From an uncultured Eubacteriales bacterium (GTDB lineage: Bacteria; Bacillota; Clostridia; Lachnospirales; Lachnospiraceae), in assembly GCA_900315665.1 (NCBI GenBank), contig OMZX01000002.1, positions 120,959 to 184,958 of the forward strand: 64,000 bases of DNA, written 5' to 3'. The stretch's first letter is position 1. Every line of letters starts with the position of its first letter. Positions 51,380-60,170 of this stretch are shown here, piece after piece. Made by a program: the position numbers and the translations under genes. The notes below the pieces were generated by a model. That model ran no database searches and was not told the origin of the DNA. It was given only the letters and a program-made list of their open reading frames with translations.

Positions 51380-51408
51380 AATATAGCACAGCCTTTTCTG
51401 ATTGTAAA
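51380..51408 (-). promoter_or_regulatory. Promoter of tRNA-Thr
   Basis: Minus-strand TTTACA (51403-51408), a 17-base spacer, TATATT (51380-51385), with an A/T-rich stretch just upstream. Confidence 0.75.
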
Positions 51409-51410
51409 GT

Positions 51411-51460
51411 TTAATTTTCCAGTGGCAGCGTTGCCTTAATTTTCCAGTGGCAGCGTTGCC
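51411..51460. repeat. Tandem 25-bp duplication upstream of the tRNA-Thr promoter
   Basis: TTAATTTTCCAGTGGCAGCG plus TTGCC occurs twice, back to back and identical (51411-51435, 51436-51460). Each unit contains GGCAACGCTGCC, a small hairpin, and an A/T-rich block that ends next to the -35 box. Confidence 0.95.
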
Positions 51461-51475
51461 CCTTTACCTTAAATT

Positions 51476-53491
51476 TCAAGCCGACGGTTCAATCAGGCCA
51501 TCACTTGAAATTTTTATACCAGTGCTATCCGGGATTTCATCGGATATCGCTTCCATATTGCGGTAGAACTGTCCGATGGCTGCTTCATCGCTAAGTGCGC
51601 TCGTATAGCCTGCACCTGATTTTCCGGGAATAAGTTCTAGTGTCATACCCTTATCGACGCCAGACGTTGTATCAATCTTAGATCCGGATAGTGTAACCTT
51701 AAGGAGTGCTGTAGACGGAATCTGACTGCCGAATACAAAATTTCCGAGGCTATAGACCACCGGTACACCACGGTAATATTCTATGCCTTGCAGCACATGT
51801 GGATGTGCGCCGATGACCAGATCCGCTCCTGCATCTACCGCAGCATGTGAAAGCTCCATCTGATAGTCATTCGGGACGGTCATACGTTCGAGACCCCAGT
51901 GCATATAAACGATGACATAATCCACATCATTTCGAATTGCCTTGATTTCCTTCTGCAATTCCTTTCCACTATCATAGGCAGAAAAAACGCCTGCACTGGT
52001 CTTACTTGCTGCCCAGGAGGCATCGGGGATCACACGTGTAGCACCGATAAAGGCAATCTTTTTCCCATGCATGCTGACAGTCACAGGAGCTTCCGCATCC
52101 GATAGATTCTTTCCGGCACCTATATGCCGTATCCCTGCCTGATCAAGTGTTTCCAAAGTGTCCAGAAGTGCAGTACTGCCGAAATCGAGAGAATGATTAT
52201 TTGCCAGCGTCACGAGATCCAGTCCCATATCCTTTAGCAAAGAAACTCTGTCTGGTGGGACACGGAAGGTATACGTCTTATCCTGTGCAGTTCCTTTAAG
52301 ACTAAAAGGAAACTCCTCATTTGCAACAAAGTAATCTGCATTTGTCAGAATGCTTAAATACTGAGGTGAAACGACACCCTGGATCCCGCCTGCGTCGTAG
52401 GCATTTAATACATGGCTGGATAAATAAATATCTCCTGAAAATACAAGCGATACCGGAGACTGATCCGATACGGACTCGGTTTCCGTTTCCTGCTCAATAT
52501 AAAGCGGCGCAACAGTTTCTACGGACTCCTTAAGTGTCATGGCAGTTTCTGTCTGTGACGGACTTTCGCCTGTCGTTTCCTCTTCACCTGCGTCCTTTCT
52601 TAAAGCCGGCGTGTTTCTAAGCTTCCGCTCCTCGACCATCCTTTGATAAGATGGAAGCTGCTGTCGTAAGACATCAAGCGCCTCCGGGTTTGAACGAATC
52701 ATATACAGTGCCAAAGACTCGAGACACAATACAAGAAAAAGGACGATAAAGACTGGCATAACGCTCGGCTTTTTCTTCCTTCTTTTTCTCGAATGTCCAG
52801 GGTTTTTAAACACTGGTGTCACGTCCTGATGCTTTCCTTCGACAGAAACTCTATGCGAGCTTCTAAGGAGTCTCGCACTACGTTCACCCTGATAACCACT
52901 TTTTCTCGTATTGAAAAAGAGATGGGTTCTGTTTCGAATATCCTCTTCCTCTTCATACGGAGAGCTCGTATTACGAAAATGTCCGTCCTGCGCGATCAGT
53001 TCATCCAGTGGCAGATTCTGACCGGTTGATTCCATGCCTGTCCGTCCCGTTACCCGGTATTCGGTCTGATAACGCTCCGTTCTTGTCGGAAGACCCCGCT
53101 TTGGCTCAGTTGCCTCCGGGGCTAGCTCTCTTTTCCGGCTTCTGAAGCGCACAGAGGGGCCCTTTACCGAGGCATCCTCCTTAGCCTCTTCGTATGCTTG
53201 TGTATGCTGAAATTGAGAGGGTAAAGGGCTAAGCCATAAATCCTCTTCTTCATCCATGAAATAATATCGTCTTTCCCCTCGATGCTGTCGTTCCGCCCGT
53301 GGTCCGGTATAATGACTCCTTCTGCCGGCTGAAACGTCTTGGTTTTTGGCTGCCGTTCTCCTATATCCCGTCGACATCCGTTTCGATCTGGTAATCGATA
53401 CCGTATGTCCATTCGATGCCCTTCGAGAGTATGACGACGTACTTTTATAATTTTTCTGCGGTGTATGTCTCCGCTGATTTCTACCTGCCAT
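51476..53491 (-). CDS. CapA-family (metallophosphatase-like) membrane protein
   Basis: 671 aa. The first ~240 residues are basic, Arg/Ser/Gly-rich and probably disordered in the cytoplasm. A membrane segment (VMPVFIVLFLVLCLESLALYM, ~245-265) follows, then a Thr/Glu-rich linker and, from ~345, a CapA/poly-gamma-glutamate synthesis-type domain: VFSGDIYLSSHV, DYFVANEEFPFS, DLVTLANNHSLDFG, YMHWGLE, VIGAHPHVLQGIEYYRGVPVVYSLGNFVFG. This group has a calcineurin-like fold; the substrate here is unknown and no CapB/CapC genes are adjacent. No ribosome binding site is visible before the ATG. Confidence 0.85.
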   Translation of the reverse strand: MAGRNQRRHTPQKNYKSTSSYSRRASNGHTVSITRSKRMSTGYRRTAAKNQDVSAGRRSHYTGPRAERQHRGERRYYFMDEEEDLWLSPLPSQFQHTQAYEEAKEDASVKGPSVRFRSRKRELAPEATEPKRGLPTRTERYQTEYRVTGRTGMESTGQNLPLDELIAQDGHFRNTSSPYEEEEDIRNRTHLFFNTRKSGYQGERSARLLRSSHRVSVEGKHQDVTPVFKNPGHSRKRRKKKPSVMPVFIVLFLVLCLESLALYMIRSNPEALDVLRQQLPSYQRMVEERKLRNTPALRKDAGEEETTGESPSQTETAMTLKESVETVAPLYIEQETETESVSDQSPVSLVFSGDIYLSSHVLNAYDAGGIQGVVSPQYLSILTNADYFVANEEFPFSLKGTAQDKTYTFRVPPDRVSLLKDMGLDLVTLANNHSLDFGSTALLDTLETLDQAGIRHIGAGKNLSDAEAPVTVSMHGKKIAFIGATRVIPDASWAASKTSAGVFSAYDSGKELQKEIKAIRNDVDYVIVYMHWGLERMTVPNDYQMELSHAAVDAGADLVIGAHPHVLQGIEYYRGVPVVYSLGNFVFGSQIPSTALLKVTLSGSKIDTTSGVDKGMTLELIPGKSGAGYTSALSDEAAIGQFYRNMEAISDEIPDSTGIKISSDGLIEPSA

Positions 53492-53557
53492 AATTTATAT
53501 AGTGTAAATTTCCAAGACCGTTTGTGTCAATAGCATCTTTTCTCAAAAGATGAAGGC

Positions 53558-53597
53558 CAAAAAAAGACGTCCTCCATCTTTAGAGATGGAGGACGCC
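53558..53597 (-). terminator. Terminator of the cytidylate kinase-like gene
   Basis: Minus-strand GGCGTCCTCCATCT / AGATGGAGGACGTC, loop CTAA, then seven Ts; a strong intrinsic terminator 27 bases past the stop. Confidence 0.93.
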
Positions 53598-53623
53598 TAT
53601 GAAAGGAGAAAAGAGAAATCAGT

Positions 53624-54223
53624 TTATCTTTCAAGTCCTTTCTCGACGACACCATAGATTAAGTCTACACATTGATCCAGTCCGAGTGCGCTGCTCGATA
53701 GGGTCAGGTCATAATTCTGTGACTTGCCCCACTCCTGTTCAGTATAATATTTATAATTAAATTTTCTCTTTTTATCGATATCATTCAGCATCTTTTCCGT
53801 ATGTTCAGGATCCTTGTAAATATCTGTGATGCGATGACGACGATATTTATAATCAGCATGAATAAATACGTTAAGAACATCGGTGCGATCCCGCAGGATG
53901 TAATCTGCACATCTGCCTACGATGACGCACGGACCCTTCTTAACGAGATCCAGGATAACCTCTCTTTGTTTCGCCCACAAATAATCCTCAGGACTCATAC
54001 CATAGGAATTTCTGGAGGAGAAGGAATATTCCAGCCAGTTTCGCGCATTGGCATATTCACCCTGCTTTTTAACATATTCTTCTGCAAAGCCTGTCTTAAA
54101 TGCAGTCTCCTCGATGATTTCCTTGTCATAGCACGGGATCCCAAGTTTTTCACTTAGCTTTTTTCCGATCTCGCGTCCGCCGGATCCGTACTCTCTTGAT
54201 ATTGTTACATAATTGACCTTCAT
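53624..54223 (-). CDS. Cytidylate kinase-like family protein
   Basis: 199 aa from the ATG at 54223, which has GAGGTGG six bases upstream (an in-frame GTG lies three codons earlier). It starts VNYVTISREYGSGGREIGKKL, a P-loop variant typical of the cytidylate_kin2 family, with GIPCYDKEII, GPCVIVGRCADYIL, RIT and RKFNYKYYTEQEWG (an LID-like arginine region). Members are widespread in clostridia; the phosphorylated substrate has not been settled. A standard cmk is probably elsewhere. Confidence 0.85.
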   Translation of the reverse strand: MKVNYVTISREYGSGGREIGKKLSEKLGIPCYDKEIIEETAFKTGFAEEYVKKQGEYANARNWLEYSFSSRNSYGMSPEDYLWAKQREVILDLVKKGPCVIVGRCADYILRDRTDVLNVFIHADYKYRRHRITDIYKDPEHTEKMLNDIDKKRKFNYKYYTEQEWGKSQNYDLTLSSSALGLDQCVDLIYGVVEKGLER

Positions 54224-54370
54224 AAAAGCCACCTCGATTTCTTTTCAATTATCTATATCATACCATTTCAGAAAAGAAGTTTCCAGCAGAAAAGGAAATA
54301 ATTTTCTTTAAATCTGGCAGAGAAAATATTGCTGCTTGTTGGATATAAGCATCCAGCCCGAAAAATGTAA

Positions 54371-55843
54371 TCATTGACCCTTTTGTATCCAGTAGTCCAT
54401 TACCTTTTTCGCAATCGGCACTGCTGTGCGCCCACCGGTTTCTCCATCCTCTACGACAACACAGACCGCAATACGCGGTGAGGAATACGGAGCAAAGCCC
54501 GTAAACCAAGCATTTGTTTTTGTTATACCATCCTTTGTTACTTCTGCGGAGCCGGTCTTTCCAGCTGCCTCGTAAGAAGCATCCCTTAGTCTGGAGGCGG
54601 TGCCATCTGTCACGACCTTTCGCATGTAGCTTGCAAGAACAGAAGCCTCCTCTTGATTCATGAGCGTTTTTCTATTGCCATCCTGCCAATTGAAAGTACG
54701 CACGATTTCACCATCTGAAGATGTAATCTGCATGAGAAGCTGCGGTTCCATCGAGATACCGCCATTGGCGATGGCTGCTGTGATCAGTACACTGTGAAGC
54801 GGACTCATCATCGTATTTCCCTGTCCGATTGCGGTCTGCATCATAGTCCATGTATCGGTCGTCGCATCCACGGTAAAGCGGCTGCGGCTCTTCGTGAGCG
54901 CAATCGGCAGGTCTTCATTGAAATACATACTGTCGCACAGCTTTCGGAGCTCTGTTCGGTCGATGGTTGTTCCCATCTCCGAAAAAGCAGCATTACAGGA
55001 GTTTGCAAAGGCTTCAGAAAGATCCTCCTGTCCGTGCACTTCCCCATCAAAACAGTGTACGATATATTTATCATCAGACGGATCCTGATAGGCACCGGTG
55101 CAATGAAACTGAAAGCCCGACGGATCATCTCCATGCTCCCGAAGATATGCAAGAGTCATGAAAATCTTGAAGGTAGAACCCGGTGCATATAAGCCCTGGG
55201 TGCAACGGTTCAGGAGCTCACCGTTTTGATTCGGATCATTGACGATGGCATCCCACGCATCGACAATCGTGTTCGGATCAAAGCTGGGCTTCGAAACCAT
55301 GCAGAGTATATAGCCTGTCATGGGATCCATCGCGATGACTGCGCCAGCATGATCTCCCAGCGCCTCATAGGCAGTTTGCTGAAGACCCGCATCGAGAGAT
55401 ATCGTGACATTATCACCCGGGCTTTTTGTCTCTGTAAGCTCATTTGCGACGCGGGCGACAGGATTCGCGCTCGATTTCATGAGATAGAAATTTGTGAGTG
55501 ACTCAATACCGGTTTTTCCCTTCGTGGAATAACCGACTGCTTGAGCAAACACTTCACCGAAGGGATAAACTCTTTTTTCTATTGTCGTAGCATTACCGTC
55601 CTGATCTTTGTTTTCGGTTATCTCGGTTTTTGCCAGAATCTGTCCGTCGCTGGAAAGGATATTGCCACGGATAAACTGATCGTTAAAAACCTCCGTCCTT
55701 GCGTTATACGGATTACCCATGAGATCCGCTGCCCGAAAACCGACAAAATAGACCATATAGGCGATCATCGCAAAAAATAATGCCGAAAAGAAATAGATGC
55801 ACGCGACGATTTCATGATTTGATTTTCGTTTATTATTCTTCAT
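54371..55843 (-). CDS. Class B penicillin-binding protein (transpeptidase)
   Basis: 490 aa from the ATG at 55843, inside the end of the FtsW/RodA gene (11-base overlap), with no clear site of its own, so translation is coupled. A single N-terminal membrane anchor (ACIYFFSALFFAMIAYMVYF) is followed by a short PBP dimer-like region, then the transpeptidase: YAPGSTFKI (SxxK near residue 225), AFANSCNAAF (SxN) and AAGKTGSAEV (KTG near 428). It cross-links peptidoglycan with the adjacent SEDS protein. PbpA/SpoVD subtype is not resolved. Confidence 0.92.
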   Translation of the reverse strand: MKNNKRKSNHEIVACIYFFSALFFAMIAYMVYFVGFRAADLMGNPYNARTEVFNDQFIRGNILSSDGQILAKTEITENKDQDGNATTIEKRVYPFGEVFAQAVGYSTKGKTGIESLTNFYLMKSSANPVARVANELTETKSPGDNVTISLDAGLQQTAYEALGDHAGAVIAMDPMTGYILCMVSKPSFDPNTIVDAWDAIVNDPNQNGELLNRCTQGLYAPGSTFKIFMTLAYLREHGDDPSGFQFHCTGAYQDPSDDKYIVHCFDGEVHGQEDLSEAFANSCNAAFSEMGTTIDRTELRKLCDSMYFNEDLPIALTKSRSRFTVDATTDTWTMMQTAIGQGNTMMSPLHSVLITAAIANGGISMEPQLLMQITSSDGEIVRTFNWQDGNRKTLMNQEEASVLASYMRKVVTDGTASRLRDASYEAAGKTGSAEVTKDGITKTNAWFTGFAPYSSPRIAVCVVVEDGETGGRTAVPIAKKVMDYWIQKGQ

Positions 55844-57257
55844 CGTCGAACAATTCACTTTCTGATACCTGCTCTGCGCTGTATCCTTCTTGAGCAGAAT
55901 CCGGTTCATCCATTTCCTGCTCTCGAGACTGATATAGCGCTGAAAGCTCCTTCTCATCCTCATTGCCCTGAATGATGAACATTGCCTGAATGATAGCAAA
56001 AACCAAAAAGCTTGCAATCAAAGAAGAACCGCCATAGCTGATAAAAGGCAGGGTCACACCGGTAGAAGGAATAAATTTGATGGCACCGCCAATCGTAAGA
56101 AACACCTGCGTCACATATTGAATAGCAAGTCCTACCGCAATCAACTTATAAAAAAGTGATTCCATATAGGTTCCGATCATCATCATTTGCATGAAGCATC
56201 CAAGACAGATCAATATAATGGCAATCGCGGTAGCGGCACCAAGCTCCTCTGAAATGGCCGAAATGATAAAATCCTTTTCAACAATTGGTATCTTCTTAGG
56301 CATTCCCTGGCAAAGACCTAAACCTGTAAAACCGCCGGTTCCGATTGCAAAAAGAGACTGCGTAATCTGATAACCCTTATCCGAAATATCTGCCCAGGGA
56401 TCAATAAAAGCAAACACCCTCGTCCGTACGTGGCTAAAGAAGTGATATGAAAAAACAGCCGCCATCCCCGCCGCCGCTGCTCCTAGCACAAGATATCTCT
56501 TTTGATTCGTCGCTATAAAAACCATAAAGATATACGAAAGGAAAAAAATCAGAGCCGAGCCTAAATCACGACATCCAACGAGAATGAGCACGTGAACGGC
56601 TGCAATCACAGTCGTGACACAAAGCTCCTTGAAGTTATGTGCCTGATCAAGCATCCCGGCCATCGCAAGAACAAAAAGAATCTTCACAATTTCAGAAGCC
56701 TGAAAAGTGAAGCCGCCAATTGAAATCGACATTCTGGCTCCATAGCTTGTGACACCGATTGCCAGCACAGATAAGAGAAGGCCGATACCGACGACAACAA
56801 AAGCAAAGCGCCATCTCACCAGATCCCAAATTTTATCGATGAGATAAGGAATCGGAAGGGTTAAAACAGATGCCAGTATAACAATGACAAACTGCTTTAC
56901 CGATTTGCTAAAGCCGAGTCTTTCCAGCATGATGAGCCCGTAGCAGAGAAATATCAGCGTGTTGTTCAGTAAAAGCCTGTTTATATTATGGTAAAAGCGT
57001 CGGCATAGCATCGGATACAGAAGAAAATATAGGAGCTCCGAAATATAGAGAAACACAGTTTCCTTTTTCATATCATGAAAAAAGAGAACCGCACTCATCA
57101 GAAAATGTAAGAGAAGAACGATTCTATACTGCCAGTCACAGAGAGGATCTGCATCCTCTTTATCCGGTATCGACAAATATCGGAAATTGCAGTAGGTATA
57201 TAATCCTGCTAAAATCAGGCAGATATATTTCGTGATTGAGGTGAACAGCGTAAGCAT
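55833..57257 (-). CDS. FtsW/RodA/SpoVE-family peptidoglycan polymerase
   Basis: 474 aa with about ten membrane segments. The SEDS hallmarks are seen: GARMSISIGGFTFQASEIVKI, DLGSALIFFLSYIFMVFIA, QSLFAIGTGGFTGLGLCQGMPKKIPIVEKDFIISAISEE (in parts) and PSTGVTLPFISYGGSSLIASF. SEDS proteins polymerise lipid II together with a class B PBP, and here the PBP gene directly follows. The C-terminal tail is acidic. FtsW versus RodA cannot be settled from sequence alone. It starts three bases past the end of the U32 C-terminal ORF. Confidence 0.92.
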   Translation of the reverse strand: MLTLFTSITKYICLILAGLYTYCNFRYLSIPDKEDADPLCDWQYRIVLLLHFLMSAVLFFHDMKKETVFLYISELLYFLLYPMLCRRFYHNINRLLLNNTLIFLCYGLIMLERLGFSKSVKQFVIVILASVLTLPIPYLIDKIWDLVRWRFAFVVVGIGLLLSVLAIGVTSYGARMSISIGGFTFQASEIVKILFVLAMAGMLDQAHNFKELCVTTVIAAVHVLILVGCRDLGSALIFFLSYIFMVFIATNQKRYLVLGAAAAGMAAVFSYHFFSHVRTRVFAFIDPWADISDKGYQITQSLFAIGTGGFTGLGLCQGMPKKIPIVEKDFIISAISEELGAATAIAIILICLGCFMQMMMIGTYMESLFYKLIAVGLAIQYVTQVFLTIGGAIKFIPSTGVTLPFISYGGSSLIASFLVFAIIQAMFIIQGNEDEKELSALYQSREQEMDEPDSAQEGYSAEQVSESELFDDEE

Positions 57258-57260
57258 ACC

Positions 57261-58289
57261 TTATTGTATCCCGTTTTTGAAATGTCCTCTGGTGAAGCTT
57301 GCCGGTATCTGCCCGGAAAGGATCTGTCGTACCAGAGATGCCGACTCAATAGAAAAATCATAGCGCACAGATGCCGGTGAAAGCCGCTGAATCTCTTCTG
57401 GAAGATCATAGAGCACCAGTGGATCTGCATTGTAGATTTCATTGTAGCATGGCTTGCAATAGCACCGGACAGGCATGCTCTTCTCCATCCTGTCCTTGAG
57501 CTTAAGGATCCGGTTCTCATGATCACACGCATCTGTCGTTTTCCGAAGGCAGTTTGCAGAAACCATCATGGGAAGATGTCCATACACGAGCAGCTCATAC
57601 TTATATGCAGACGCGGTCCCATCGTCCCGTCGGCATAAATGAAGAAGTTCGGGGAAGGTAAGCTCGATAGGGAAAGTCAGCTTATCCTGGCCTAAACTGC
57701 ACAGAACATCTGCGGCTGCATGGTGATAGCCATACAGAGTATAATCAAACACAATTTCCGGGCGCTCCTTCAGTTCCATCTGAAGTAAAAGCTCTACTTC
57801 ATCAAAGCTCCTTATAAGAAGCGCATCTGGCTTTGATTCCTGTGAATCTAAGAGTAAATAAATCAAATCCTCAAGTGGCTTACCAGACTGTATTTCCCTG
57901 AGTACGCGTGGCAAACGAAGTCCTGCCTTCTTTCCCGCGTGATGAACTTGCGCAAGTAGCAAAGGCAGAGCATCATCCGAAAAAGCAGCAGCATCGATAA
58001 ACACCGTCGAAACAGAAGGATTCGAAAGCACTACCATAAGCTGTTCTTCCCGTTCGATTGAAACGTTGACCGGTATCGGAAAACCGTCTGCAGAAAGGCC
58101 TGAAGATGCAAAGTTTCCCACAGCTTCAGCTTCCCTTTTCCCGGCCTTATCCAAGTTTCCATTGCGGTCTCCTTTTCTCTTCGGATTCGCCTTTCGATCC
58201 AGATATGTCCGCCGATCCTTCCCTTTCTTTTTCATCTGTTCTCTGGTTCTTCCCGAATCAGATCTTCCTCTTCTTTTATCACCATTCAT
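57261..58289 (-). CDS. U32 peptidase C-terminal part encoded as a separate ORF
   Basis: 342 aa. After a strongly basic, low-complexity first ~55 residues (DKRRGRSDSGRTREQMKKKG), the sequence has FPIPVNVSIEREEQLMVV and a second barrel-like domain, ending with RCYCKPCYNEIYNADPLVLYD and VRYDFSIES. This fits the C-terminal region of ~800-aa U32 collagenase-like proteins of Lachnospiraceae. It begins at an ATG overlapping the stop of the upstream U32 ORF by 11 bases in another frame, with GAGAGAG six bases before. Either a natural split or a frameshift remnant. Confidence 0.7.
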   Translation of the reverse strand: MNGDKRRGRSDSGRTREQMKKKGKDRRTYLDRKANPKRKGDRNGNLDKAGKREAEAVGNFASSGLSADGFPIPVNVSIEREEQLMVVLSNPSVSTVFIDAAAFSDDALPLLLAQVHHAGKKAGLRLPRVLREIQSGKPLEDLIYLLLDSQESKPDALLIRSFDEVELLLQMELKERPEIVFDYTLYGYHHAAADVLCSLGQDKLTFPIELTFPELLHLCRRDDGTASAYKYELLVYGHLPMMVSANCLRKTTDACDHENRILKLKDRMEKSMPVRCYCKPCYNEIYNADPLVLYDLPEEIQRLSPASVRYDFSIESASLVRQILSGQIPASFTRGHFKNGIQ

Positions 58290-59625
58290 TTATGACTCTC
58301 TCTGATTTTTTAAGGATACAGTCAGTCAGTTTCTGTATTGCATCTCTTCTTAGACGATTGATTGCAGAAACCGGAAGAAAACAATCCTCGTCCATTTCGA
58401 TTATCGGTTCCATGATTGAAAAAGCAGTGCCACCGGTCTTTATAAGCTTATCAAAAACCACTTCCTTCGTGAGCGGACTGGATCCGGCTTTTTCGGCCAA
58501 TGTATCTGACGAAACTTCCACACTCGTACCGTCAGGAAGATAAAGCATAAGCCTTGCCTTCTCTCCCTGATGAAGACTTAGTCTTGCCTTAACAGGAAGC
58601 TGCCTGTCCTTTTCAATAAAATTCTTCTTAATATAATCCGTAACATCGATATTTTCTTCTCTGAATTTCTTTTCAGAGACTGCGATCATTTCCTGCCCGT
58701 TATGTCTGGTGAGATACTCCGTGACACCTCCGCGATCATAAATCGCATGTAAGATACGAATGTCCTGCGGATCAACTCTGTACTCCTCATGCACGCCTTT
58801 TTCATCGGCAATAGATGCCATAGCGAGGTCAAGATATTTCCGATATATTGCCGCCACACCGGCTGTATAAACCGGTGACTTCATACGTCCCTCTATCTTA
58901 AAGCTATATACACCTGCGCTGATCATCTCGGGAAGCAAAGCTACTGTTTCCATATCCTTCATGCTGAGATAGTAGCCCTGTTTCCCGGCTGCCTGGTACT
59001 CGAGTCTACAGGTTCCGGCACATCTTCCCCGATTGCCGGACCGTCCGCCGAGTAGAGAAGACATAAAGCATGCACCAGAATACGAATAGCACATGGCGCC
59101 ATGGCAGAAAGCCTCAAGCTCCATATGCGTTTTCTCATAAATCTGCTTTATTTCTGAAAGGCTGAGCTCTCTTGACAAGACAACTCTCGTCATGCCTAAA
59201 CGCTTCGCCATCTCTACGCCATAGGAACTTGTAATTGTCATCTGCGTGCTTGCGTGTACCGGAAGATCAGGAAACCAATGCTGTATCATTTTAGCCGCTC
59301 CGATATCCTGCATGATGAGGCCGTCAACGCCAGCCACATAATACGGCTTTATGAAATCCCGGAGAGCCGGCAGTTCGCTCTCCTTAAACAGAATATTCAC
59401 CGTCATATATAATTTGACGGAGAAAAGATGACAGTAATGGATTGCCTCCATTACCATATCTTCCTCCGTCGATTCTGCGGATTCCGCATATGCACGAGCG
59501 CCAAACCGTATGCCTCCCATATAGACAGCATCCGCCCCGGCATTCACAGCCGCTTTCACCGACTGGAAAGACCCGGCAGGTGCAAGCAGCTCGACTTTTC
59601 TATTTTCCATCGTAATATCAGTCAT
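58279..59625 (-). CDS. Peptidase U32 family protein
   Basis: 448 aa. The U32 (collagenase-like/PrtC) core is clear: VELLAPAGSFQSVKAAVNAGADAVYMGG, IMQDIGAAKMI, HASTQMTI, VVLSRELSLSEI, LEAFCHGAMCYSYSGACFMSS, GGRSGNRGRCAGTCR and FKIEGRMKSPVYTAGVA. Members act as peptidases or in tRNA/ubiquinone hydroxylation complexes; this cysteine-containing group may bind Fe-S. The start ATG overlaps the zapA stop by eight bases (ATGACTGA). It ends where the C-terminal ORF begins. Confidence 0.9.
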   Translation of the reverse strand: MTDITMENRKVELLAPAGSFQSVKAAVNAGADAVYMGGIRFGARAYAESAESTEEDMVMEAIHYCHLFSVKLYMTVNILFKESELPALRDFIKPYYVAGVDGLIMQDIGAAKMIQHWFPDLPVHASTQMTITSSYGVEMAKRLGMTRVVLSRELSLSEIKQIYEKTHMELEAFCHGAMCYSYSGACFMSSLLGGRSGNRGRCAGTCRLEYQAAGKQGYYLSMKDMETVALLPEMISAGVYSFKIEGRMKSPVYTAGVAAIYRKYLDLAMASIADEKGVHEEYRVDPQDIRILHAIYDRGGVTEYLTRHNGQEMIAVSEKKFREENIDVTDYIKKNFIEKDRQLPVKARLSLHQGEKARLMLYLPDGTSVEVSSDTLAEKAGSSPLTKEVVFDKLIKTGGTAFSIMEPIIEMDEDCFLPVSAINRLRRDAIQKLTDCILKKSERVINEW

Positions 59626-60148
59626 TTAAAATTTTCTGCAGCGCCTTTGCCGTCTTCGACTCCTGCGCCTTATCCGTCGTCAGAACCTTTTCCTCCATGA
59701 GTTTTTTCGTTGCAGCCTCATCTTCATCTTTTTCACGCTGCTCCATCATGGCCTTTTCTCTTGCAAGCCTGGCAGCCTCCTTCGCTTCCTGGTCCGCAAG
59801 CTTCTTCTGCGTATTTTCAAGCTCCTTCAAAGCTGTCTCGAGCTTCATCTGCATATTCACAAGATCGTGCTTCGCACTATAAAGATCACGCTCCTGATCA
59901 TCCAGATCCTGCTGCGATTTTCTCGTCCTCCTCTGCTCCTTGAACAGATCATCACAAATATTGATTTCCAGGAGCAACGCCTTCAGATTATCATCGAGCT
60001 TGTTGTAATTCGGCACCTGCTTCTTAAAATCCAAAATCTTCTCATTGAGATAACTTGCTACTTCATGCATATAGGCTTCTGATTCCGTGCCCATCAGCTG
60101 GTAAATCTTACCGTCAATGACAACCTCTACTATATTTTTATCCGCCAT
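59618..60148 (-). CDS. zapA: Cell division protein ZapA
   Basis: 176 aa. Residues 1-~75 are the ZapA domain (VEVVIDGKIYQLMGTESEAYMHEVASYLNEKI), which binds and bundles FtsZ. The remaining ~100 residues form a long Lys/Glu/Ala coiled coil, longer than in the ~90-aa standard protein but common in clostridia. Located between ruvB and the U32 gene in one continuous run that continues to ftsW/rodA and pbp, linking it to division and wall growth. Confidence 0.9.
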   Translation of the reverse strand: MADKNIVEVVIDGKIYQLMGTESEAYMHEVASYLNEKILDFKKQVPNYNKLDDNLKALLLEINICDDLFKEQRRTRKSQQDLDDQERDLYSAKHDLVNMQMKLETALKELENTQKKLADQEAKEAARLAREKAMMEQREKDEDEAATKKLMEEKVLTTDKAQESKTAKALQKILND

Positions 60149-60170
60149 AGTATTTCCTTACCTTTCTCTG

